Source: Martelella sp. NC20
GTDB lineage: Bacteria > Pseudomonadota > Alphaproteobacteria > Rhizobiales > Rhizobiaceae
Direction: 5' to 3'
Assembly (NCBI RefSeq): GCF_013459645.1
Contig: NZ_CP054861.1
Span: forward strand, 4,948,001-5,012,000
DNA length: 64,000 bases
In this document: in pieces, positions 56,856-64,000 of the stretch
Position numbering within the stretch: position 1 is the first letter of the stretch
Layout of the letters: each line of letters opens with the position of its first letter
Notes under the pieces: generated by a model
The model's database searches: none
The model's input: only the letters and a program-made list of their open reading frames with translations
Told to the model about the DNA's origin: nothing
Translations under genes and position numbers: made by a program

Positions 56856-57788
56856 CTACCCGAATACCCGCCTTGGCCGGAACTGGCCCTCGGCAATCTC
56901 GCCGATCGCCACCAGCTTTCCGGCGACCGAGGCGTAGGCGTCCGGTTCTTCCACGGGGGCGTGGGCGCCGCGCAGGATGATCGGGTTGCCGAGCTTCAGG
57001 CGGCGGGCCTGGTCTTCCGTGACCGGCACATGCGGCAGGCTGGTGAGCGCTTCGGACGTATCGATGAGATATTCCTCAAGGGCTGCAAACCGCTCGGCAT
57101 CATCCTCGATCTCCTCGAGCGCGACGAGATCGGACAGCGGCACCAGCATGTCTTCGGAAAACGGCGCCACGAAGGGGCGGCGCAGCGACGAGATATGACC
57201 GTAGCAGCCGAGATCGCGGCCCATGTCGCGGGCAAGCGCGCGCACATAGGTTCCCTTGCCGCACTCGACCTCGAATTCCGCGGAATTTTCGTCCGGGCAG
57301 CCGAGCAGCGTCAGGCGGTGGATTTCGACCTCGCGGGTCGGGATATCGACGATCTCGCCCTCGCGCGCCAGGTCATAGGCGCGGTTGCCGTCGATCTTGA
57401 TGGCGGAGAACTGCGGCGGAACCTGTTCGATGACTCCGGTATATCCGGCAAGCAATGCCTCGATATCGGCGCGCTGCGGCCGCTTGTCAGAGCTTTTGCT
57501 GACTTCGCCTTCGAGGTCGTCCGTGGTGCGTTCCTCGCCCCAGCTGACGGTGAATTCATAGATCTTGCGGCCGTCCATCACGTAAGGCACGGTCTTGGTG
57601 GCATCGCCGAGCGCGATCGGCAGCATGCCGGAGGCGAGCGGATCGAGCGTGCCGGCGTGTCCCGCCTTCTGGGCCTTGTAGAGCCACTTGATCTTGGACA
57701 CGGCCTCGGTGGAACCGAAATCGATCGGCTTGTCGAGGATCAGCCAGCCGGAGATCGGACGGCCCTTGGGTTTTCTCTGTCGCGCCAT
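56856..57788 (-). CDS. truB: tRNA pseudouridine-55 synthase
   Basis: 310 residues. Makes pseudouridine-55 in the T loop of tRNAs. Catalytic Asp49 in [11 protein letters not shown], followed by the usual [15 protein letters not shown] near 90. C-terminal PUA-type region present ([16 protein letters not shown]). Starts four bases after the rbfA stop. Unusually, infB is not upstream and rpsO/pnp are not downstream. Confidence 0.95.
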   Translation of the reverse strand: MARQRKPKGRPISGWLILDKPIDFGSTEAVSKIKWLYKAQKAGHAGTLDPLASGMLPIALGDATKTVPYVMDGRKIYEFTVSWGEERTTDDLEGEVSKSSDKRPQRADIEALLAGYTGVIEQVPPQFSAIKIDGNRAYDLAREGEIVDIPTREVEIHRLTLLGCPDENSAEFEVECGKGTYVRALARDMGRDLGCYGHISSLRRPFVAPFSEDMLVPLSDLVALEEIEDDAERFAALEEYLIDTSEALTSLPHVPVTEDQARRLKLGNPIILRGAHAPVEEPDAYASVAGKLVAIGEIAEGQFRPRRVFG

Positions 57789-57792
57789 GGTC

Positions 57793-58197
57793 TTATTCTT
57801 CGCTGTCGTCGCGATCGAGATCGCGCGCCACTTCGGGCGAATGCAGAAGCTCGTCGATCTTGCGGAAGTTCTCGAAGCTGGTGTCGTCGCGGAACCTGAG
57901 TTCCGGAATGTTCTTCATCTGCCGGATCTCGCGCGTGATCCGGCCGCGCAGGAATTTCGCGTGATGATTGAGCGCCTTCACCACCGCATCATGGTCGGTC
58001 TGGCCAAGCGGCGTGACATAGGCGGTCGCGACCTTGAGGTCCGGCGACATCCGCACTTCGGAAATGGAAATCACGGTGGTTTCGATCAGCGGGTCGAGAA
58101 GATCGCCGCGCTGCAACACCTTGGTAATGGCGGCGCGCACCTGTTCGCCAACGCGAAGCATGCGCTGGGAGGGCGCCGAGGAGGTAGCTCTCGTCAT
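57793..58197 (-). CDS. rbfA: Ribosome-binding factor A
   Basis: 134 residues from the ATG at 58197. Assists 16S rRNA 5' end maturation in the 30S subunit. The conserved [17 protein letters not shown] opening and [18 protein letters not shown] near 100 are diagnostic. A longer frame to 58302 has no conserved content. Paired tightly with truB. Confidence 0.93.
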   Translation of the reverse strand: MTRATSSAPSQRMLRVGEQVRAAITKVLQRGDLLDPLIETTVISISEVRMSPDLKVATAYVTPLGQTDHDAVVKALNHHAKFLRGRITREIRQMKNIPELRFRDDTSFENFRKIDELLHSPEVARDLDRDDSEE

Positions 58198-58323
58198 AGA
58201 AGTCCTGGTTCGTTCGTGTTCGTGTCGATCCGGTCTGACGGGGGTCGAACCCGGCCGGACGCCATAGACCGCCCGTTTAACGCTTCGAATGTCGAAGGTC
58301 AATCGGGTCTCTCAAACGGCAAA

Positions 58324-58352
58324 TGCCGCGCGGGTTGCCCACCCGCACGGCA
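58324..58352 (-). terminator. Terminator-like hairpin after the first siderophore-binding gene
   Basis: TGCCGCGCGGGT (58324-58335) pairs with ACCCGCACGGCA (58341-58352) with one mismatch around TGCCC. It lies 29 bp after the stop of the binding-protein gene and would stop read-through into rbfA-truB. Confidence 0.6.
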
Positions 58353-58380
58353 AGAAGAACAGGTTCAAAGCCGGCTATCG

Positions 58381-59316
58381 TTACTGAACGCCGTAAATCC
58401 GGGCGGTATCGTCGAGCATCAGGTCGGCCGCCAGAACGCCGCCCGCGGTGTTCCAGATCGCGTCGGAAACGCCATGGACCTTACCAGCCTTGACGGCGGA
58501 GAGCGATTGCCAGAGCGGGTCCGCCAGAACCTCCTGTTCAAGCGCCGCGCCCTCGCCATTGCCGACCTCCCAGGTGAAATAGAATATCCGGTCGCCATCC
58601 ATGTCCGGAATGCTTTCCTTGCCGGTGCGGATCGCGAATTCCTCGACATTCTGGTTCTCCGGGCGGTGGAACCCGATATCCTTCAGCAGGACGCCCGAGA
58701 AACTGTCGAGCTGGTAGATGCGGATCTGGCCCGGCAGAAAGCGGATGACCGAGACTTCCTCATCGGTCGCGTCGCCGAGCTTTTGGCGAAGGGCGGCGAC
58801 CTTGGCATCATAGGCGGCGATGACCTCGTCACCCTTGTCGGAAAGGCCGAGCGCTTCGGCATAGAGCTTGAAATTGACCTTCCAGTCGCCGCGCAGTTCG
58901 CCCGACATTACCGTCGGCGCGATCGCGGAAAGCTGGGGATAGATTTCCTCCTGACGCTGACGGTTGCCGATGATCAGATCCGGCTCAAGCGCCGCGACCA
59001 GTTCCAGATTGACAGCGCTTTCGGTCCCGACCGGCTCGGCATCGCCCATCTTGTCCTCGATGTGATCCCACCACGGATCGCCCTGCCAGGAATTGACCGC
59101 GCCGACCGGCTGGACGCCGAGCGCGAGCAGCGCCTCGGTGCCCTCATTGGTGAGCACCACGACGCGCGCGGGATGATCGGGAACCGTGACGGCGCCCATC
59201 GCACCGGTCACGTCGCGGGCGGCTAGCGGGGTTGCAAGCAAGGCGGCAAGGGCAGCCACTACTGCCAGTCGGATCAATCGGACCACGGGAACTCTCAAGT
59301 TGAATATTGCGCTCAT
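58381..59316 (-). CDS. Iron-siderophore ABC transporter substrate-binding protein 1
   Basis: 311 residues. Signal peptide about 1-33 (RLAVVAALAALLATPLAARD), then a FecB/FhuD-type two-lobe fold: VVVLTNEGTEALLALGVQPVG near 51 and NLELVAALEPDLIIGNRQRQ near 103. Clearly paralogous to the second binding protein at 62174-63106 (both contain VELVAALEPDLIIG-like and SIPDMDGDRIF segments). Divergent from the permease genes with a candidate RirA box between them. Confidence 0.9.
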   Translation of the reverse strand: MSAIFNLRVPVVRLIRLAVVAALAALLATPLAARDVTGAMGAVTVPDHPARVVVLTNEGTEALLALGVQPVGAVNSWQGDPWWDHIEDKMGDAEPVGTESAVNLELVAALEPDLIIGNRQRQEEIYPQLSAIAPTVMSGELRGDWKVNFKLYAEALGLSDKGDEVIAAYDAKVAALRQKLGDATDEEVSVIRFLPGQIRIYQLDSFSGVLLKDIGFHRPENQNVEEFAIRTGKESIPDMDGDRIFYFTWEVGNGEGAALEQEVLADPLWQSLSAVKAGKVHGVSDAIWNTAGGVLAADLMLDDTARIYGVQ

Positions 59317-59332
59317 GTTTCGGATTTAAAGT

Positions 59333-59347
59333 TGACCAATTCAATCA
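59333..59347. promoter_or_regulatory. Candidate iron-responsive box (TGA-N9-TCA), copy 1
   Basis: TGACCAATTCAATCA on the plus strand; the complement also reads TGA-N9-TCA. It lies between the divergent binding protein (59316) and permease (59382) starts. The form matches the rhizobial RirA/IRO-box pattern as I remember it. The complement continues into CGATTGACATTGCTGA, shared with copy 2. Confidence 0.55.
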
Positions 59348-59381
59348 GCAATGTCAATCGTCGCTGCGAAAGGGAACCCCC

Positions 59382-60374
59382 GTGCGAAAACCGCTGCTGC
59401 TGTTGAGCCTGACATTGCTGATCGCCGTGATTGCAAGCCTGCATCTCGGCGTACGGTTCTATGGTCCCGCAAATGTGTGGTCGGCGTTTTCGGGCGGCGG
59501 CGACACGGCGGACATCATCATTCGCACCCTGCGTCTGCCGCGCACCCTGAACGCGATGGCGACCGGCGCCGCCCTCGCCGTCTCCGGCCTGCTGATGCAG
59601 GCGACCACCCGCAACGCGCTCGCCGAACCCGGGCTTCTCGGCGTCAATGCCGGGGCTGCCTTCGCGGTGGCCTTCGGTCTGGTGATCTTCGGCGTGGTCT
59701 CGGTCGGCGCCATCGGCTTGCTTGCGGTCTGCGGCGCGCTTGCCGCCACCGCGCTCGTCTTCGGCCTGTCCTCCGCGCTCGGGCCGCAGGCGGGGCCAAC
59801 GGGCATATTGCTGATCGGCGTCACGGTTGCCGCCATGCTTGCCTCGCTCACCCAGCTTGCCCTGCTTCTGGACGAGACCGCGCTTGAAACGCTGCTGTTC
59901 TGGCTCTCCGGCGGCTTTGCCGATCGCCCGCTGGCGCTGCTGTCGGTCGGCGTTGCGGCGCTCGCGATCGCGCTTTCCGGATGCGTCTTTCTCGGTCCCT
60001 CCATCGATGCGCTGCGGCTTGACGACCAGAGCGCCAAAGGCATCGGCGTCGATGTCGCCCGCACGCGCATTGCAGCGCTCGCGCTTGCCGCCCTGCTCTC
60101 TGCCGGCGCGGTCGCCATGTCCGGCCCGGTCGCCTTTCTCGGGCTGATCGCGCCGCATATCGCGCGCCGGCTTGCGCCAGACCGTCCGGCCTTTATCGGC
60201 ATGGCCGTACTCGCCATGCTGACGGGCGCGATCATCGCGGTGCTGGCCGATATTCTGGCGCGCCTGATCGTCGCCCCCGGCGAAGCGCCGATCGGCGCCG
60301 TGCTTGCCTTTGTCGGCGTGCCGTTCCTGATCGTGCTGCTGCGCGCCAGAAGATTGCGGGAGGTCGGCGTATGA
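59382..60374 (+). CDS. FecCD-family iron-siderophore permease subunit 1
   Basis: 330 residues from the GTG at 59382 with AAGGGA upstream. Nine or ten membrane helices. TLRLPRTLNAMATGAALAVSG near 46 and the C-terminal GPVAFLGLIAPHIARRL near 252 are the FecCD signatures; the latter docks the ATPase. Its stop overlaps the next start as ATGA, giving tight coupling. Confidence 0.92.
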   Translation: MRKPLLLLSLTLLIAVIASLHLGVRFYGPANVWSAFSGGGDTADIIIRTLRLPRTLNAMATGAALAVSGLLMQATTRNALAEPGLLGVNAGAAFAVAFGLVIFGVVSVGAIGLLAVCGALAATALVFGLSSALGPQAGPTGILLIGVTVAAMLASLTQLALLLDETALETLLFWLSGGFADRPLALLSVGVAALAIALSGCVFLGPSIDALRLDDQSAKGIGVDVARTRIAALALAALLSAGAVAMSGPVAFLGLIAPHIARRLAPDRPAFIGMAVLAMLTGAIIAVLADILARLIVAPGEAPIGAVLAFVGVPFLIVLLRARRLREVGV

Positions 60375-61384
60375 CCTCCCCCGCCCTTCGCCTGATTATT
60401 CTCGGGGCGCTTCTGGCGCTCTGCCTGGTCATCGCCACCGGCCTCGGATCGAGCTTCATCGGGCCGGAGCGGGTCATCGCCGCCCTTTTCGGCCATGGCA
60501 GCCGGATGGACACCGTGATCATCTGGACGCTGCGGCTGCCAAGGGTGGCGCTGGCGGTCGCGGCCGGCATGGCGCTCGGCCTTGCCGGCGCGATCCTGCA
60601 GCGCGCGCTTAGAAACCCGATGGCCGCCCCCTCGATCCTCGGCATCACCGATGGCGCGGCCTTCGGCGTCGTCACCTTCCTGTGGCTGTTTTCCGACAAC
60701 GCCAATGTGCTGATGGTATCGATCCACTGGCAACCGCTGGCGGCCGTCATCGGCGCGCTGGCCTTTGCCGTCCTTGTCGGGTTGCTGACGCTCGCCGACC
60801 AACGCCGCCGCGATCCCGTTCGGGTGATCCTTTATGGCATCGCCCTTTCGGCGCTGGCCAAGGCCGCAGTCACGCTGATGATGATCATCGGCCCGGTCTA
60901 TCGCGCCAGCCAGGCGCTGCAATGGATCACCGGCTCGGTCAGCGCCGCCCACTGGATGGATGTCGGCGTCGTCACGCTCGGCCTAGCGGCCGCGATCCCC
61001 GTCCTTGTCTTCCTGCGCCTGCCGATGCGCCAGATCGTGCTCGATACCCAGACGGCCGCCACAACCGGATTTTCGGTTGATCGCAACCGGATCGCGCTGA
61101 TGATCCTTTCGGTTCTGCTGACGGCGCTGGCGATCTCGCAGGTCGGTGCGATCGGCTTCGTCGGGCTGATCGCGCCCCATGCCGCACGGCTCTGCTACGG
61201 CCAGTTCACCGCCGGCTATCTGTTGGCCACCGCCCTGCTCGGCGGCGTGCTGGTGCTTGCTGCCGATACGCTGGCCCGCACGATCGCAAGCCCGCTCGAA
61301 CTGCCGGCAGGCGCGGTCACCGCGCTGATCGGCGCGCCGCTTTTCCTCATCCTCATTCTCAGGAGCCAGCGCAACAATGTCTAA
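60371..61384 (+). CDS. FecCD-family iron-siderophore permease subunit 2
   Basis: 337 residues, multiple membrane helices. TLRLPRVALAVAAGMALGLAG near 55 and VGAIGFVGLIAPHAARLCYG near 257 (the ATPase-docking loop). The ATG overlaps the previous stop, and the ATPase gene starts eight bases before this gene ends. With subunit 1 it forms the heterodimeric channel. Confidence 0.92.
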   Translation: MTSPALRLIILGALLALCLVIATGLGSSFIGPERVIAALFGHGSRMDTVIIWTLRLPRVALAVAAGMALGLAGAILQRALRNPMAAPSILGITDGAAFGVVTFLWLFSDNANVLMVSIHWQPLAAVIGALAFAVLVGLLTLADQRRRDPVRVILYGIALSALAKAAVTLMMIIGPVYRASQALQWITGSVSAAHWMDVGVVTLGLAAAIPVLVFLRLPMRQIVLDTQTAATTGFSVDRNRIALMILSVLLTALAISQVGAIGFVGLIAPHAARLCYGQFTAGYLLATALLGGVLVLAADTLARTIASPLELPAGAVTALIGAPLFLILILRSQRNNV

Positions 61385-62216
61385 GCCGCTCGCCGCCATG
61401 TCCGCGCTTTCCGCAAGTTATGATGGATTTCCGGCGCTCCATGCGGTCGACCTGACGTTGCCGGAGGAACGGATCATCGCCTTTTGCGGGCCGAACGGCA
61501 GCGGCAAGTCGACAGCGCTCAAGGTGCTGCGCGCGCTCCACGCGCCAAGCGGCGGCACGGCCGAAGTGGCGGGCAAGGCGCTCGATGAATGGACGCCGCG
61601 CGCGCTTGCCCGGGAAATCGCGATGCTCAGCCAGTCGCCGGACGCGCCGGAGGACATGAGCGTGTCCGATCTCGCCATGCTCGGCCGCTATTCCCGCCGC
61701 AGCCGGTTTTCCGGTCCGTCCGCGGAAGACCGGCGCGCCGTCGAGAGCGCGCTTCGGACCACCGGCATGGATGCGCTTTCGACCCGCAGTATCGGCCAGC
61801 TTTCGGGCGGGCAGGTGCAGCGCGCCTGGATCGCGATGACGCTGGCGCAGGACGCGCCGCGGATCTTCCTCGACGAGCCGACCAACCATCTCGACATCGC
61901 CCACGCGCTTGAAATCCTGGATCTGCTGGTGATGCTCAACCGCCGGGAGAAGCGCAGCTTCGTGATCGTGCTGCACGACCTCAACCACGCGCTGCGCTAT
62001 GCCGATCATGTCGTGCTGTTCGACAACGGCCGGATCGCCGCCGAAGGCGCGACCCGCGACGTTCTGACCGAGGAACGGATCAGCGCCGTGTTCGATATCG
62101 ATTGCCGGATACTGCCGTTGCCGGAAACCGACCTGCCGGTGATCGTGCCGCTGTCCCGCCAGCCGGGTTCGGCTTACTCGGGGAGCACCTCGGCCGGCGG
62201 CAGTTCGACCTCGTAG
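61377..62216 (+). CDS. Iron-siderophore ABC transporter ATP-binding protein
   Basis: 279 residues. Walker A GPNGSGKST at 38-46, signature LSGGQVQRAWIAM near 142, Walker B RIFLDEPTNHLD near 162, D-loop and His switch (VLHDLNHAL) present. Energises uptake through the two permease subunits. The C-terminal region overlaps the convergent second binding-protein gene by 43 bp. Confidence 0.94.
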   Translation: MSKPLAAMSALSASYDGFPALHAVDLTLPEERIIAFCGPNGSGKSTALKVLRALHAPSGGTAEVAGKALDEWTPRALAREIAMLSQSPDAPEDMSVSDLAMLGRYSRRSRFSGPSAEDRRAVESALRTTGMDALSTRSIGQLSGGQVQRAWIAMTLAQDAPRIFLDEPTNHLDIAHALEILDLLVMLNRREKRSFVIVLHDLNHALRYADHVVLFDNGRIAAEGATRDVLTEERISAVFDIDCRILPLPETDLPVIVPLSRQPGSAYSGSTSAGGSSTS

Positions 62217-63106
62217 ACATCGGCGAGATCATCCAGCATTTTCTGGGCGGCGAACCAGCCGCCGGCGGTCGCCCACACGCCGTCATCGACCTCGTGGACG
62301 CGACCATCCCCGACCGCCGAAAGCCGCGACCACAGCGGATCGGACAGGAATTCCTCCGACATCGCCCTGCCCTTGCCGTCGCCGGTATCATAGGTCAGCC
62401 AGAAAATCCGGTCGCCATCCATGTCGGGAATGCTTTCGCGGCCGACCGCGAGCGCGAGCCCGTCGGCATCCTGCTGCGGCGGCCGGGTGAAGCCGGCATC
62501 AGCCAGCACATGGCCGAGGAAGCTGCCGTTCAGGTAGAGATAGGTCTGGCCCGGCACGAAGCGCACCACCGATATGCTCTCGCCGGCCTTGTCGCCAAGC
62601 CCGTCCTTCAGCGCCTCGACCCGGCCCTCATAGCTTGCCAGTGCCGCCTCGCCCTCGGCCTCGCGGTTCAGCACATCGGCGACAAACGCGAAATTGTCCT
62701 TCCACGCGCCGAGCCCTTCGATGAACACGGTCGGCGCGATCGCCGAAAGCTGACCGTAGATCTCCTCGTCGCGCTTGCGGCTGCCGATGATCAGGTCGGG
62801 CTCAAGCGCCGCCACCAGCTCGACATTGACGGAAAGTTCGGTTCCTAGCACTTCGGTTCCGTTGAGCCTGTCGCCAAGATGTGGATACCACGGGTCGCCA
62901 TACCAGGATTGCGGCGCGCCGACCGGGGTCACGCCGAGCGCGAGCGCGGCCTCGGTCGTCTCATTGGTCAGCGTGATTACCTTCAGCGGCGCATCCGGCA
63001 CCTCCGTCGTGCCCATGGCATGGTCGATCGCCTCACCGGCGAACGCGATGCCGCTTGTCAGAAACGAGATGGAAAGAACGGCGGATGCGAGAATTCCGGA
63101 CGGCAT
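62174..63106 (-). CDS. Iron-siderophore ABC transporter substrate-binding protein 2
   Basis: 310 residues. Signal peptide about 1-24 (ASAVLSISFLTSGIAFAGEA), then the FecB-type fold. Many segments match the first binding protein, such as ELVAALEPDLIIGSRKRDEEIYGQLSAIAPTV (only partly quoted: VAALEPDLIIG) and SIPDMDGDRIFW. GGGGG precedes the ATG. Its own promoter region carries TGA-N9-TCA copy 2. Two binding proteins flanking one permease set suggest two ligands or conditions. Confidence 0.9.
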   Translation of the reverse strand: MPSGILASAVLSISFLTSGIAFAGEAIDHAMGTTEVPDAPLKVITLTNETTEAALALGVTPVGAPQSWYGDPWYPHLGDRLNGTEVLGTELSVNVELVAALEPDLIIGSRKRDEEIYGQLSAIAPTVFIEGLGAWKDNFAFVADVLNREAEGEAALASYEGRVEALKDGLGDKAGESISVVRFVPGQTYLYLNGSFLGHVLADAGFTRPPQQDADGLALAVGRESIPDMDGDRIFWLTYDTGDGKGRAMSEEFLSDPLWSRLSAVGDGRVHEVDDGVWATAGGWFAAQKMLDDLADVYEVELPPAEVLPE

Positions 63107-63142
63107 GGGGCCCCCTGCTGGTTGAGAACAGGGCGCAATACT

Positions 63143-63157
63143 TGAGTTAAACAGTCA
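63143..63157. promoter_or_regulatory. Candidate iron-responsive box (TGA-N9-TCA), copy 2
   Basis: TGAGTTAAACAGTCA on the plus strand, between the second binding-protein gene and the aminotransferase gene. On the minus strand the context CGATTGACAATGATGA matches copy 1's CGATTGACATTGCTGA at 14 of 16 positions. Confidence 0.55.
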
Positions 63158-63282
63158 TCATTGTCAATCGAGGCAGCGCGCCATTCAATTGCGAACTTCA
63201 TGGTCGGCGCGAACAGACATGGCTTGACGATGGCTGTCGTACGCGACAAACCTCGCAGCCTGAGCAACAGACGGAGAAAACG

Positions 63283-64000
63283 ATGCATGCATGGGAAAAA
63301 CACGGCATGGAAAACCTCTTTCCGGGCTTTTCTGATTTCGCCTCGCTGGATGAAATCGGCCCGATCGTGCTCTCCCACGGCGAGGGCGTCCATGTCGTCG
63401 ATGTCGATGGCAAGCGCTATCTCGATGCCAATTCCGGGCTCTGGAACAATGTCGCCGGCTTCAACCATCAGGGCCTGATCGATGCGCTCTGCGCCCAGGC
63501 CAGACGTTTTCCCGGCTACCATTCCTTCTTCGGCCGGGTCGCCGATGTCACGGTCGAACTGTCGGCACGGCTGATCGGCCTGTCGCCGTTTGAAAGCGGC
63601 AAGGTCTACTATACCAATTCCGGCTCCGAGGCGAACGACACCATGGTCAAGATGCTGTGGATGATCAATCGCGCCAAAGGCGAGCCGGAGCGGCGCAAGA
63701 TCATCACCCGCCAGAACGCCTATCACGGCGTCACCATCGCCACCGCGTCGATGACCGCCAAGCCCTATAATGCCGAGTTCGGCCTGCCGCTGCCGGGTTT
63801 CCTGCACGCCGACTGCCCGCATTTCTGGCGCCACGGCCTGCCGGGCGAGAGCGAGGAGGCGTTCACCCAGCGCATGGCCCGCAACCTTGAGGACCTGATC
63901 GAGCGCGAGGGACCGGAAACGATCGCCGGCATGTTTGCCGAGCCGGTGCAGGGCGCAGGCGGCGTTATCCCGCCCTCGAAGGGCTATTTCCAGGCGATCC
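63283..64000 (+). CDS. Class III aminotransferase, N-terminal part (cut by window edge)
   Basis: The first 239 codons are visible from the ATG at 63283, preceded by ACGGAGAAAACG. PLP-dependent omega-aminotransferase fold: VDGKRYLDANSGLWNN near 43, YYTNSGSEANDTM near 110, and RQNAYHGVTIATASMT near 141, all typical. The PLP lysine lies beyond the window. Likely a pyruvate- or beta-alanine-type aspartate aminotransferase family enzyme; exact amino donor is unknown. Divergent from the second siderophore-binding gene. Confidence 0.88.
   Translation, partial: MHAWEKHGMENLFPGFSDFASLDEIGPIVLSHGEGVHVVDVDGKRYLDANSGLWNNVAGFNHQGLIDALCAQARRFPGYHSFFGRVADVTVELSARLIGLSPFESGKVYYTNSGSEANDTMVKMLWMINRAKGEPERRKIITRQNAYHGVTIATASMTAKPYNAEFGLPLPGFLHADCPHFWRHGLPGESEEAFTQRMARNLEDLIEREGPETIAGMFAEPVQGAGGVIPPSKGYFQAI

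Overview
The window reads as chromosomal DNA of a Hyphomicrobiales bacterium, most like Rhizobiaceae or a close relative such as Martelella. I base this on high GC, the gene order DUF1285-NUDIX-CCA transferase, the block UQCC chaperone-DUF177-plsX-fabH-ihfA-merR, the hemC-hemD-COG4223-HemY block beside tsaD-gpsA, a SAM-II riboswitch before metZ, a leu leader peptide before leuA, and rhizobial-style intergenic repeats. The genus is inferred, not proven. Most of the window is core genome; I see no prophage, transposase, plasmid origin, rRNA or CRISPR array.

Layout. 1-8559: tRNA CCA transferase (partial), NUDIX and DUF1285 on the minus strand, divergent from a four-gene overlapping MoxR/DUF58/DUF4159 membrane cluster. 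8.7-13.1 kb: acetyltransferase, glutathionyl-hydroquinone reductase, phosphoesterase, TetR regulator, and an anti-sigma-like orphan. 13.2-18.6 kb: leuA with its leader peptide, BenE, LepA. 19-26.7 kb is the accessory part: a six-repeat propeller-like protein, XRE-cupin regulator with acetyltransferase, deacetylase-like enzyme, Gly/His/Pro-rich BA14K-type secreted protein, thioesterase, ClC channel, formylglycine-generating enzyme. 26.8-31.1 kb: tRNA-Pro(GGG), a zinc-ribbon membrane protein, an AT-rich gap, then a P-type H+-ATPase/PPK2 pair. 31.2-38.6 kb: MerR, IHF-alpha, FabH, PlsX, DUF177, UQCC chaperone, BamE and a K+-independent H+-pyrophosphatase. 39.1-46.9 kb: EVE, YciI, GpsA, TsaD, then divergent HemC, HemD and two membrane proteins. 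47-52.8 kb: TerB-like protein, amidotransferase, MFS exporter, YggT, dCTP deaminase, riboswitch-metZ-apaG. 53.3-58.2 kb: APC permease, membrane-anchored glutamate synthase-like protein, TruB, RbfA. 58.4-63.1 kb: a siderophore ABC system with two binding proteins. The right edge cuts a class III aminotransferase.

Regulation is unusually readable. There is a SAM-II aptamer followed by an intrinsic terminator (metZ), a leucine-codon leader peptide (leuA), two TGA-N9-TCA boxes at both siderophore-binding-protein promoters (candidate RirA sites), a promoter geometry that predicts a leaderless XRE-regulator mRNA with a palindrome over its start, and an 11-bp-spaced direct repeat before the BA14K-type gene. 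Three families of intergenic repeats recur, including a 68-bp element present in two inverted copies 8 kb apart with one mismatch. The most biologically interesting associations are the H+-ATPase/PPK2 pair and the propeller protein.
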